A stretch of 64,000 nucleotides of DNA. It comes from an uncultured Collinsella sp. (lineage in GTDB: Bacteria; Actinomycetota; Coriobacteriia; Coriobacteriales; Coriobacteriaceae). The notes under the pieces are model-generated. The model searched no databases and was not told where the DNA came from. It was given only the letters and a program-made list of their open reading frames with translations. This document shows positions 9,567 to 17,510 of the stretch, piece after piece. How positions within the stretch are numbered: position 1 is the first letter of the stretch; each line of letters begins with the position of its first letter. The stretch is from NCBI GenBank assembly GCA_900554645.1, contig USIE01000004.1, positions 1-64,000 on the forward strand, in the 5' to 3' direction. Made by a program: the position numbers and the translations under genes.

Positions 9567-10946
9567 CTAATGCACAAACATGCGCACGAACTTGTGCTTC
9601 CAGCTTGCGTAAGGGGCATAGCGGAACGGCACGTCCAGCCACGTTGCCTTGTTCACGATGCTCTTCTTGTGGCTAAACGTATCGAAGCTCTCGCGTCCAT
9701 GGTACTGTCCCATACCGCTCGCCCCCATGCCGCCAAAGCCCATATGGCTCGTGGCCAAATGCATAATGGTGTCATTAACACAGCCACCACCAAAGGGCAC
9801 GTAACGCACAAAGCGCTGCTGAACCTCACGGTCCTGGCTAAAGATATACAGGGCCAGCGGCGTCGGACGATCCGTAATAAACGTCTCGGCCTCGTCTAGG
9901 CTCTCAAACGTCAGCACCGGCAAGATGGGGCCGAAAATCTCCTCCTGCATCACGGCGTCATCGGGGGACACGCCATCCAAAATCGTCGGCTCGATCTTGA
10001 GCGAAGTCTCGCGCGCGGTACCTCCAAGCACGACCTTATCGGGATCGATCAGCCCGCGCACGCGCGCAAAATGCTTGGCGTTGACGATATGCCCGTAATC
10101 CTCGTTATCGAGCGGATGCTCGCCAAACATACGGCGGACCTCTTCTTTGATGAGACCCAGCAGCTCGTCGTGCACGCGCGTATCGACCAGCAGGTAGTCG
10201 GGCGCCACGCAAGTCTGCCCCACGTTGAGCCATTTACCAAAGGCGATACGGCGCGCCGCGACCTTCAAGTTAGCCGTCGCATCCACGATGCAGGGACTCT
10301 TCCCGCCCAGCTCAAGCGTCACGGGCGTAAGGTTTTTACTTGCGCGCTCCATAACGAACTTGCCGACCGGAACGCTACCGGTAAAGAAGATCTTGTCCCA
10401 GCACTCGTCGAGCAGCGCTTCGTTCTCGGCGCGCCCGCCCTCGACAACCGTCACCAGGCATGGATCAAATGCCTCTTCACAGATCTGCTTGAGCACCGCA
10501 CTCGATGCCGGAGCATAGGCACTCGGCTTGATGACCACGGTGTTGCCTGCGGCAAGAGCGCCAGCGAGCGGCTCGAGCGTTAGCAAAAACGGGTAGTTCC
10601 AAGGGGCCATGATGAGCGCGACGCCATAGGGCACGGCTTGCGTCTTGCACACACTCACGGCGTTGGCGAGGTCGCACGGGCGCAGGCGCGGACGACTCCA
10701 TCGAGCCACGTGCGCAATCTGATGACGGATCTCGGAAAGCGAGGTGCCGATCTCGCACATATAGGCTTCGTCATGTGACTTACCCAGATCGGTCTTGAGC
10801 GCATGGGCAATATCGGCTTCGTGCGCCCGCACTGCGTCGCGCAAGCTCACGAGCGCGCGACGGCGAGCGTTGACATCAAACGTGGCGTGCGTCTTAAAAT
10901 AGGCGCGCTGATCGGCAACGATGCGCGCGATTTCCTCGGTGTTCAT
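9567..10946 (-). CDS. NAD(P)-dependent aldehyde dehydrogenase, class 3 type
   Basis: This 459-residue enzyme oxidises aldehydes to carboxylic acids. Visible motifs are the PWNYPF segment near residue 115, the FTGSVPVGK coenzyme loop, the general base in LELGGKSP, and the catalytic cysteine in GQTCVAPDY. The length of about 460 residues fits the class 3 (AlkH-like) branch, which lacks the longer N-terminus of other classes. It follows the alcohol dehydrogenase with an 8-base gap. The pair therefore likely interconverts an alcohol, its aldehyde and the acid in one operon. Confidence 0.92.
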   Translation of the reverse strand: MNTEEIARIVADQRAYFKTHATFDVNARRRALVSLRDAVRAHEADIAHALKTDLGKSHDEAYMCEIGTSLSEIRHQIAHVARWSRPRLRPCDLANAVSVCKTQAVPYGVALIMAPWNYPFLLTLEPLAGALAAGNTVVIKPSAYAPASSAVLKQICEEAFDPCLVTVVEGGRAENEALLDECWDKIFFTGSVPVGKFVMERASKNLTPVTLELGGKSPCIVDATANLKVAARRIAFGKWLNVGQTCVAPDYLLVDTRVHDELLGLIKEEVRRMFGEHPLDNEDYGHIVNAKHFARVRGLIDPDKVVLGGTARETSLKIEPTILDGVSPDDAVMQEEIFGPILPVLTFESLDEAETFITDRPTPLALYIFSQDREVQQRFVRYVPFGGGCVNDTIMHLATSHMGFGGMGASGMGQYHGRESFDTFSHKKSIVNKATWLDVPFRYAPYASWKHKFVRMFVH

Positions 10947-10954
10947 GGGCCCTC

Positions 10955-12175
10955 CTAGTTCTCGTCTTCAAACATACCACCCGCAACGACCTCGTACATA
11001 TGCTCGAGCTCCAAACGGTCCATTAAAAGCGGAACGGGGTACAGGGGATTGGCCTCGGCATCGGCATACGCCGCCATCTCAGGAATGTCGGAGCGGCGAA
11101 TGCCCGTCACATATTTGGGTATGCCCAAGGCGGCGTTCATGCGGTCGACCCAATCGATAAAGGCCTCAGCAGCCACGTTGTCCAGCGCATTAGCCGGCGC
11201 AATGCCGGCCATGCGGGCGAGATCGGCGAGCTTGGGAGCAGCAGCTTCGCCATAGGCGCGAAGCATGTGCGGCAGGATGATGGCGTTGGCCAAGCCGTGG
11301 GGAATCCCGTAACGCCCGCCCAGGCTGTGCGCGATGGCATGGACGTATCCAACATAAGAGCGCGTAAAGGCAACGCCCGCTTTATACGCCGCCGAAAGCA
11401 TATTGCGGCGCGTACGCATGTTGCCACCGCACTCATAGGCCTCGAGCAAATTGTCGTGGATGAGCTGCACCGCCTGGCGCGCCATCTTGCGCGTATAGGG
11501 CGTGGTGCTGCGCCCGATAAAGGCCTCGACGGCATGCGTCAGGGCGTCCATGCCCGTTTGCCCCGTAATGGAGGCGGGCAGGCCGCGCGTAAACTCGGGG
11601 TCGTGCACCGCAAAGCGCGGGATCAGCACAAAGTCGTTAATGGGATACTTGTAGTGCGTCTCGTCGTCGGTAATTACCGCTGCAAGCGTGACCTCGCTTC
11701 CCGTGCCCGCCGTGGTGGGAACGGCGATGAGCAGCGGCAGGCGACGATGGATACGCAACAGGCCGCGCATCTTGTTGATGGGCTTCTTTGGCTGCGCGAT
11801 GCGCGCGCCCACGCCCTTGGCGCAGTCCATGGCCGAACCGCCGCCAAAGCCGATAATGGCCTGGCAGGCGCTCTCTCGATACAGAGATGCCGCTTCCTCC
11901 ACGTTTGAGACCGTGGGGTTCGCACGTGTTTCGGCATAGACCGCAGCGCTAATTCCCTTGGACGCGAGCGCTGTCTCGAGCGGTGCCGTGAGCCCCAGAC
12001 GGGCAATGCCGGGATCTGTCACGATAAGAACATGGTGTATTGAACGCTTTTGAAGCACTGCGGGCACTTCCTCAGCGTGCTCTAAAATGCGTGGCTCGGT
12101 ATAGGGCAGCACCGGCAATGCGATGCGAAAAACCGTTTGATACGTTCGGCACCAGGCGCGGCGGGCTAGATGCAT
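10955..12175 (-). CDS. Iron-containing alcohol dehydrogenase
   Basis: This 406-residue protein belongs to the group III (Fe-dependent) alcohol dehydrogenases. The nucleotide-binding GFGGGSAMD motif and the metal-binding histidines in DALTHAVEAF, HAIAHSLGG and GIPHGLANAI are present. The start is the ATG of MHLARRAW behind AAGGAG at 8 bases; the longest frame begins 27 codons earlier without a site and would run through the operator. The N-terminal 30 residues are longer than in many relatives. It probably forms an operon with the aldehyde dehydrogenase downstream. Confidence 0.9.
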   Translation of the reverse strand: MHLARRAWCRTYQTVFRIALPVLPYTEPRILEHAEEVPAVLQKRSIHHVLIVTDPGIARLGLTAPLETALASKGISAAVYAETRANPTVSNVEEAASLYRESACQAIIGFGGGSAMDCAKGVGARIAQPKKPINKMRGLLRIHRRLPLLIAVPTTAGTGSEVTLAAVITDDETHYKYPINDFVLIPRFAVHDPEFTRGLPASITGQTGMDALTHAVEAFIGRSTTPYTRKMARQAVQLIHDNLLEAYECGGNMRTRRNMLSAAYKAGVAFTRSYVGYVHAIAHSLGGRYGIPHGLANAIILPHMLRAYGEAAAPKLADLARMAGIAPANALDNVAAEAFIDWVDRMNAALGIPKYVTGIRRSDIPEMAAYADAEANPLYPVPLLMDRLELEHMYEVVAGGMFEDEN

Positions 12176-12193
12176 AAAGGAAGCTCCTTCATT

Positions 12194-12209
12194 TGTTGAT
12201 TGGTCAACA
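12194..12209. promoter_or_regulatory. Operator-like palindrome upstream of the alcohol dehydrogenase
   Basis: TGTTGA-TTGG-TCAACA is a perfect 6+6 inverted repeat lying 18 bases before the start codon. A second, imperfect copy lies at 12258-12273. The regulator is not encoded next to it. Confidence 0.5.
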
Positions 12210-12257
12210 TTTGCTCGACCGATTGTACTCATCGGAGGTCGCACGAGGTCTAGCAAT

Positions 12258-12273
12258 CGTTAATCAATCAACA
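12258..12273. promoter_or_regulatory. Second, degenerate copy of the operator-like palindrome
   Basis: On the minus strand TGTTGATTGATTAACG matches the upstream palindrome at 12 of 16 positions, with the two centres 64 bases apart. Such pairs are typical of repressor sites that flank a promoter. Confidence 0.4.
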
Positions 12274-12319
12274 TCTACACATGCTTAAATTGTTTTATTA
12301 AAAATCATTCCTAATAGGC

Positions 12320-12347
12320 TTCACATTCGGTCTCATTTATGGATAAT
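12320..12347 (+). promoter_or_regulatory. Predicted sigma70-type promoter of the rubrerythrin gene
   Basis: TTCACA (12320-12325), a 16-base spacer and GATAAT (12342-12347) form a good -35/-10 pair, 84 bases before the ATG. Confidence 0.55.
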
Positions 12348-12431
12348 AGAACTCGTCAAGACGCACGTCCGGAGAGGGCCCTTACGGGACCGGACGAGCG
12401 CACCATCGCCATCGATCGAAAGGATCGAATC

Positions 12432-12992
12432 ATGAAGTTTGTTTGCCCCGTTTGCGGTTATGTGGAAGAGTTCGACGGCGACCAGCTGCCCGAGGATTTC
12501 AAGTGCCCCCAGTGCGGCGTTCCCGGCTCTCGCTTCCTGAAGCAGGAGGAGGGCCAGCTCGAGTGGGCTGCCGAGCACGTCGTGGGCGTCGCCAAGATGG
12601 AGGGCGTCTCCGAGGACATCGTTGCCGATCTGCGCGCCAACTTTGAGGGCGAGTGCTCTGAGGTCGGTATGTACCTGGCCATGGCTCGCGTCGCTCATCG
12701 CGAGGGCTATCCCGAGATCGGCCTGTACTGGGAGAAGGCTGCCCACGAGGAGGCCGAGCATGCCGCCAAGTTCGCCGAGCTCCTGGGCGAGGTCGTGACC
12801 GATTCCACCAAGAAGAACCTCGAGATGCGCGTTGAGGCCGAGAATGGCGCCACCGCCGGCAAGACCGATCTTGCCAAGCGCGCCAAGGCCGCCGGTCTCG
12901 ATGCTATCCACGACACCGTGCACGAGATGGCTCGCGACGAAGCTCGCCACGGCAAGGCTTTCGCCGGCCTGCTCAAGCGTTACTTTGGCTAA
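12432..12992 (+). CDS. Rubrerythrin with N-terminal rubredoxin domain
   Basis: This 186-residue protein protects anaerobes by reducing hydrogen peroxide at a di-iron centre. The rubredoxin Fe site comes first (CPVCGY and CPQCGVPG, residues 5-40). It is followed by a ferritin-like four-helix domain with paired EExxH-type ligands ([32 protein letters not shown]). This reversed order distinguishes it from classical rubrerythrin, where rubredoxin is C-terminal. The ATG follows AAAGGA. It is monocistronic, between its own promoter and a strong terminator. Confidence 0.93.
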   Translation: MKFVCPVCGYVEEFDGDQLPEDFKCPQCGVPGSRFLKQEEGQLEWAAEHVVGVAKMEGVSEDIVADLRANFEGECSEVGMYLAMARVAHREGYPEIGLYWEKAAHEEAEHAAKFAELLGEVVTDSTKKNLEMRVEAENGATAGKTDLAKRAKAAGLDAIHDTVHEMARDEARHGKAFAGLLKRYFG

Positions 12993-13022
12993 GCCAACCG
13001 CCTGAGACATAACCTCTAGCTC

Positions 13023-13060
13023 GAAGAAGGCCCGGACCGTATTGGTTCGGGCCTTCTTCG
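13023..13060. terminator. Bidirectional terminator between rubrerythrin and pdxR
   Basis: GAAGAAGGCCCGGACC pairs with GGTTCGGGCCTTCTTC around a 6-base loop. The two genes converge here and the stem is long enough to serve both. Confidence 0.8.
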
Positions 13061-13065
13061 TGGGC

Positions 13066-14481
13066 TTATTGCAGATGTTCTTGAAGAACGCTGAGCGACT
13101 GAGGGCTCAGGTCGTCGTATTGTATGAGGACGCGAGATGGAGCGTTCTTAGTCGATGCCCGATCAGCCGTCCACAGGCAATCGGCGATGTTGACATAGGA
13201 AATACGAGCGTCAGCGAGAGCCTTCGCGAAACTCTCCCCCGCCTTGTCCTCGGCCAGGGCAACAGCGCAGTAAAGGCCCGCGTCTGCATGCTCGATCGAG
13301 ACCTCTCCTGCCGGAAATACCTTCCGCACAAGCGCCATCAGGCCATCACGCGCCTCGCGAGCACGAACGCGCACGCGGTTCACATGTCGCTCGTAATCAC
13401 CCGATTCCAGCAAACGCGCCAAAGCGACCTGATCAACAGAGCTCACCGACGAGGCGTAGAAACCAAGGTTGCGCCTAAACCGCTCCATTAACTCATCGGG
13501 CAACACCATGTACGCCAAACGCAACGCCGATGAAAGGCTCTTCGAAAACGTGTTGGTGTAGATAACCGACTGGGCGGCATCGATCGACGCGAGCGCGGGA
13601 ATCGGCTTCCCGGCAAGGCGAAACTCACAATCAAAGTCATCTTCGATGAGATACCGACCTGGTCGCTCGGCGGCCCAGCTCAGAAGCGCATAGCGCCGCG
13701 CAATGCTCGTCACAAGGCCGGTCGGATACTGATGGGACGGCATCAGATGAAGTACATCGGTCCCGGTTTTCTGCAGAGCGCTCAAGTCCACGCCCTCATC
13801 ATCCAACGGGATATGTCGAACTTTGCAGCCCATAGCCTGATAGATGCGCGTCAGACGTAAATAGCCCGGGTCCTCAACGGCATACACCTTGTCAGCGCCA
13901 AGCAACTGAACCAACATGGTATCGAGCAGCTGGGCGCCCGCGCCGATAACAATGTTATTGGGATCGACATTCATGCCCCTTGTCCCACGCAGGTGGTGAG
14001 CAATTGCGCGTCGCAGCCGAGCGGTGCCCTGCGCCGGTGCGGGCGAAAAGATTTCGCGCTCATCTTCGGATGCCAGCGTCGCCCGTAGTGCGCTTTGCCA
14101 AAGCCGCGCCGCCTCCAAAGCGGAAGGAGAAAGTGCATCGAATCGCTCGACCTGTCCGTTGACATCATGCGCGCTGGGACCCGCAGAGGCGGCATCTCGG
14201 TCGATGCCCTCCGCAGCCGAAGCCAAAACCGGTGCATCCGGAAGCTCGCAAGCGTAGTAGCCACGACGCGGCATTGAGCAAATATAGCCCTCGGCAAGTA
14301 ACTGGCTATATGCATTCTCGATGGTAATGACACTGATTCCCAGATGACTGGCAAAGGCGCGCTTAGACGGAAGATGCTCCCCCGCCGCAATACGTCCAGC
14401 AACAATATCATCTCGAATTTTCTGGTAAACATACTCATAAAGCGATGCTTCGCCGCGTTTTTCCAAATTGTAGTCAAGCAT
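13066..14481 (-). CDS. pdxR: MocR/PdxR-type GntR regulator with aminotransferase-like domain
   Basis: This 471-residue regulator has a GntR winged helix at residues 10-75 (EYVYQKIRDDI, LPSKRAFASHLGIS). A fold-type I aminotransferase-like domain follows from about 115, with the PLP-binding lysine in NTFSKSLSS. It is divergent from pdxS-pdxT with two direct repeats between them. That is the classic arrangement for PdxR, which activates pyridoxal phosphate synthesis and represses itself when PLP is bound. The start is the inner ATG (MLDYNLEKRG); the outer one would add 11 residues and overlap an operator repeat. The function is family-based but the context is very consistent. Confidence 0.88.
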   Translation of the reverse strand: MLDYNLEKRGEASLYEYVYQKIRDDIVAGRIAAGEHLPSKRAFASHLGISVITIENAYSQLLAEGYICSMPRRGYYACELPDAPVLASAAEGIDRDAASAGPSAHDVNGQVERFDALSPSALEAARLWQSALRATLASEDEREIFSPAPAQGTARLRRAIAHHLRGTRGMNVDPNNIVIGAGAQLLDTMLVQLLGADKVYAVEDPGYLRLTRIYQAMGCKVRHIPLDDEGVDLSALQKTGTDVLHLMPSHQYPTGLVTSIARRYALLSWAAERPGRYLIEDDFDCEFRLAGKPIPALASIDAAQSVIYTNTFSKSLSSALRLAYMVLPDELMERFRRNLGFYASSVSSVDQVALARLLESGDYERHVNRVRVRAREARDGLMALVRKVFPAGEVSIEHADAGLYCAVALAEDKAGESFAKALADARISYVNIADCLWTADRASTKNAPSRVLIQYDDLSPQSLSVLQEHLQ

Positions 14482-14492
14482 GAGCCTATCAC

Positions 14493-14538
14493 CTGACCTT
14501 ATTAAGCCATTCAATCTGGTATTAGTCTGACCTTGTTA
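14493..14538. promoter_or_regulatory. Direct-repeat operator in the pdxR-pdxS intergenic region
   Basis: CTGACCTTATTA (14493-14504) and CTGACCTTGTTA (14527-14538) are identical in 11 of 12 bases, with starts 34 bp apart, about three helical turns. MocR regulators typically bind direct repeats, so this is the expected PdxR site. Confidence 0.7.
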
Positions 14539-14626
14539 TTATCTTGAAAACTGAGTATTTCGCCATACCCAGCTCCCCGATAGGATGTTCCGTCAAGCAA
14601 TGCACATGCCAACCAAGGGAGCAACC

Positions 14627-15517
14627 ATGGCAGAACAGACCAGCAAGGCCGATCGCGTCAAACTCAATCGCGAGCTCGCGCAGATGCTCAAGGGCGGCGT
14701 CATCATGGACGTCACCACACCCGAGCAGGCGCGCATCGCCGAGGAGGCAGGCGCCTGCGCCGTCATGGCACTCGAGCGCATTCCGGCCGATATCCGTGCC
14801 GCGGGCGGCGTCTCGCGCATGAGCGACCCCAAGATGATCAAGGGCATCCAGGAGGCCGTCTCCATCCCTGTTATGGCCAAGTGCCGCATCGGGCACATTG
14901 TCGAGGCGCAGGTCCTGCAGGCCATCGAGATCGATTACATCGACGAATCCGAGGTTCTCTCCCCCGCCGACGATGTCTACCACATCGACAAGACCCAGTT
15001 TGACGTCCCGTTTGTCTGCGGTGCCCGCGACCTGGGCGAGGCGCTGCGCCGTGTTGCCGAGGGCGCCACGATGATCCGCACCAAGGGCGAGCCGGGCACG
15101 GGCGACGTGGTCCAGGCCGTGCGCCACATGCGCAAGATCCAAAAGCAGATCCGCGACGTTGTTGCCCTGCGCGATGATGAGCTCTTTGAGGCAGCCAAGC
15201 AGCTGCAGGTTCCGGTCGAGCTGGTGCGCGAGGTCCATGCCACGGGCAAGCTTCCCGTCGTGAACTTTGCCGCCGGCGGCGTAGCGACCCCCGCCGACGC
15301 CGCGCTGATGATGCAGCTGGGCGCCGAAGGCGTCTTTGTGGGCTCGGGCATCTTTAAGAGCGGCGACCCGGCCAAGCGCGCCGCCGCCATCGTCAAGGCC
15401 GTGGCCAACTTCACCGACGCCAAGCTCATCGCTGAGCTTTCGGAGGACCTGGGCGAGGCCATGGTGGGCATCAACGCCGACGAAATTGAGATCATCATGG
15501 AGGAGCGCGGGCGCTAG
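14627..15517 (+). CDS. pdxS: Pyridoxal 5'-phosphate synthase subunit PdxS
   Basis: This is the synthase subunit that makes PLP from ribose 5-phosphate, glyceraldehyde 3-phosphate and ammonia from PdxT. The 296-residue TIM barrel shows the family landmarks [32 protein letters not shown] and [16 protein letters not shown], and the phosphate loop at FVGSGIFKS. It starts at the ATG of [10 protein letters not shown] behind AGGGAG; earlier in-frame ATGs lack sites. pdxT follows after a 20-base gap, so the two are translated from one message. Confidence 0.97.
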   Translation: MAEQTSKADRVKLNRELAQMLKGGVIMDVTTPEQARIAEEAGACAVMALERIPADIRAAGGVSRMSDPKMIKGIQEAVSIPVMAKCRIGHIVEAQVLQAIEIDYIDESEVLSPADDVYHIDKTQFDVPFVCGARDLGEALRRVAEGATMIRTKGEPGTGDVVQAVRHMRKIQKQIRDVVALRDDELFEAAKQLQVPVELVREVHATGKLPVVNFAAGGVATPADAALMMQLGAEGVFVGSGIFKSGDPAKRAAAIVKAVANFTDAKLIAELSEDLGEAMVGINADEIEIIMEERGR

Positions 15518-15537
15518 TCCAGCAGAAAGGATCGCAC

Positions 15538-16125
15538 ATGAGCGATTACGCAGACCAGACGGTCGCCGTGCTGGCGGTCCAAGGTGCTTTTGCCGAGCAC
15601 GAAGCGAGGCTGTCCGAGCTGGGCGCACACTGTATTGAGCTGAGGCAGGCGGCTGATTTGAAGCAGGACTTTGACCGTCTGGTACTTCCCGGCGGCGAGT
15701 CTACCGTTCAAGGGAAGCTGCTTGATGAGTTGGGCATGCTCGAGGAGCTTCGTGCCCGTATCGCTGAAGGCATGCCCGTCCTGGGCACCTGCGCCGGCCT
15801 GATTCTACTGGCTCACGACCTTGCAGCCCACGACGATAAGGGGACGCCGCGCCTGGCAACCATGGATGTACTTGTCGAGCGCAATGCCTACGGCAGGCAG
15901 CTCGGCAGCTTTCGAACCAAGGGGCAGGTAGCCGGCATCGACGGTGAAGTGCCGCTGACGTTTATCCGCGCGCCCCGCATCGTCGAGGTCCACGGCGACG
16001 CCAAGGCCTTAGCGAAAGTCGACGAGCGCATCGTCGCCGCCCGCCAGGGCAACCAGCTCGGCGTAACCTTCCACCCCGAACTCGACGAAGACACCCGCCT
16101 CCACGAACTGTTCCTACAAATGTAG
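15538..16125 (+). CDS. pdxT: Pyridoxal 5'-phosphate synthase glutaminase subunit PdxT
   Basis: This class I glutaminase supplies ammonia to PdxS. The 195-residue protein shows VLAVQGAFAEH at the N-terminus, the LPGGEST motif, the nucleophile cysteine in GTCAGLILLA and the His/Glu pair in FHPELDED. The start is close behind AGAAAGGA. Its length and motif order are normal for the family. Confidence 0.97.
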   Translation: MSDYADQTVAVLAVQGAFAEHEARLSELGAHCIELRQAADLKQDFDRLVLPGGESTVQGKLLDELGMLEELRARIAEGMPVLGTCAGLILLAHDLAAHDDKGTPRLATMDVLVERNAYGRQLGSFRTKGQVAGIDGEVPLTFIRAPRIVEVHGDAKALAKVDERIVAARQGNQLGVTFHPELDEDTRLHELFLQM

Positions 16126-16156
16126 GCAGAAAACAAACGAGCGTGGATTTTCGGAC

Positions 16157-16240
16157 GCATAGCAAATGAGAGTGGATAATCTCCCACTTTGAGCTTGAAT
16201 GCAGGCTCAAACCGGGAGATTATCCACTCTCATGCTATGC
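16157..16240. repeat. Long inverted repeat with a perfect 18-bp arm
   Basis: GAGAGTGGATAATCTCCC (16168-16185) is matched perfectly by its complement at 16214-16231. The pairing extends outward through GCATAGCA/TGCTATGC and inward through TTGAGC/GCTCAA. A related fragment, GAGCGTGGATTTTCGG, lies just to the left near 16140. It follows pdxT directly and could terminate it, though no T-tract follows. It has the look of a small mobile palindrome. Confidence 0.75.
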
Positions 16241-16303
16241 AGTCATTTAAGAACGTCCCCAATGACTACTTCGACAACACCGATGTTTTGGTACCGACAG
16301 CGA

Positions 16304-16402
16304 AAACCCGCCAGAGCGAGCAAGGTGCCTTGAAACGAGGCGGCATTGACCTTCTGGTCATGCCGCCGAAGTTGAAAGGCAGATTGCCGCTCTGGCGGGT
16401 TT
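16304..16402. repeat. 99-bp nested imperfect palindrome
   Basis: The outer stem AAACCCGCCAGAGCG pairs with CGCTCTGGCGGGTTT. A second stem uses CAAGG..GCCTT and AAGGC..TTG. An inner hairpin, GGCGGCA/TGCCGCC, is capped by TTCT. It lies between convergent pdxT and the RGG-protein gene, so a bidirectional terminator is possible, but the size and nesting exceed an ordinary terminator. Confidence 0.7.
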
Positions 16403-16415
16403 GCAGCGTCAAGCG

Positions 16416-16443
16416 GTTACGGCGTTTGGTAAAACGCCGTAAC
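16416..16443 (-). terminator. Hairpin directly after the RGG-protein stop codon
   Basis: GTTACGGCGTTT pairs with AAACGCCGTAAC around a 4-base loop, beginning 3 bases beyond the stop codon of the minus-strand gene. The tail is not U-rich, so efficiency is uncertain. Confidence 0.6.
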
Positions 16444-16446
16444 TAA

Positions 16447-17358
16447 TTAAAAGCGATTGCCGCGGAAGCCGCCACCGTTGCGGCCGCCACGATCGCCACC
16501 GCGGCCGCCGCGGTCGTTACCACGGTTGCCGCCGAAGCCGCCACGGTTGCCACCGCGATCGCCATAGCCACCACGGTTGCCGCCAAAGCCGCCGCGACCG
16601 CCACGGTCGCCGCCACGGTCACCAAAGCCGCCACGGCCACCGCGATCGCCACCGCGACCGCCACGGTCGCCGCCACGGCCACCGCGATCACCAAAGCCGC
16701 CGCGACCGCCACGGTCGCCGCCACGGCCACCGCGATCGTCACGGCCGCCGCGAGGACCGCGGTCCTCGTCCAGGCCCATGGCGACGAGCGGAGCGATAAC
16801 CTTATCGAGAGCGGCCATCAGCTCGGTGGCCTCCTCGTAAGAAAGCTCGGGCAGGAGCTTCTCCTTCTTGTTGGCAAGCTCGACCAGGCCCTCAGCGGCA
16901 TCCTCGGCAGCGAAGACAACGATCTTGCGCATATCGCCCTCGGCGTCGTCGATGCGGCCGACCAGATCGGCAGCCTCGGCCTCGGCCATCAGGCCATCGA
17001 GCTCACGAAGGCGCATGCCCAGTAGGTCGGACATTTCCTTCTGCTCCATCTTGGGCTTGAGGTCAAGAAGCTTGATGGCGCGCTCGATGTTCGCCATGCG
17101 CTCGGCCTTGGCCTCCTCCTCCTTGGAAATAGCAAAGCGACGGCTACGCAGCAGGCGGGCGCCCTTCTGCATCTTGTCCATCAGCTCTTCGTCATCGTAA
17201 TCAACGGCGGCCTCGGCAACCTCGGCCTCCTCCTCGGCGGAAACCTCGTCAGCAGCCTCAACCTCGGCAGCTTCGGTCTCCACGGTCTCGACTGCCTCAA
17301 CCTCGGCAGCCATGGTCTCGTTCTCGGTCTCGTTCATGATCTCTTCGTTCTCAGACAT
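16447..17358 (-). CDS. Acidic protein with a MarR-like central domain and an RGG-repeat tail
   Basis: Three regions are visible in this 303-residue protein. Residues 1-60 are highly acidic and low in complexity. Residues 61-195 are globular, and the order of KEMSDLLGMRLRELDGLM, ADLVGRIDDAEGDMRKIVV and SYEEATELMAALDKV resembles a MarR winged helix (recognition helix, wing, dimer helix); this is my pattern match, not a search result. Residues 200-303 hold 20 RGG triplets mixed with FGD and NRGG, a composition that binds RNA in other proteins. The ATG follows AAGGAG. A regulator, an RNA-binding protein or a condensate-forming factor are all possible. Confidence 0.75.
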   Translation of the reverse strand: MSENEEIMNETENETMAAEVEAVETVETEAAEVEAADEVSAEEEAEVAEAAVDYDDEELMDKMQKGARLLRSRRFAISKEEEAKAERMANIERAIKLLDLKPKMEQKEMSDLLGMRLRELDGLMAEAEAADLVGRIDDAEGDMRKIVVFAAEDAAEGLVELANKKEKLLPELSYEEATELMAALDKVIAPLVAMGLDEDRGPRGGRDDRGGRGGDRGGRGGFGDRGGRGGDRGGRGGDRGGRGGFGDRGGDRGGRGGFGGNRGGYGDRGGNRGGFGGNRGNDRGGRGGDRGGRNGGGFRGNRF

Positions 17359-17510
17359 GAGACTCCTTCTTGGCCCTCTCGGGCATCATCGCCCCATTCG
17401 CGGGGCCCGTCGCGCACTCTTTGCGCTTTAAACATTCATGCCTCTCGGCAAAACGTCCATTAGTTTATGGTGTCGCCATTCAATCTAGCTGCAGAATCTA
17501 TGTGCACACA

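Noticed and set aside
13066-14481. Interpretation of the MocR protein as a plain aminotransferase
   Set aside because: The N-terminal GntR domain and the divergent pdxST genes with direct repeats fit a regulator much better.
16460-16760. Strong short-period repetition resembling a repeat array
   Set aside because: The periodicity is codon-based and comes from the RGG-rich protein tail; there are no spacers, so it is not a CRISPR array or non-coding satellite.
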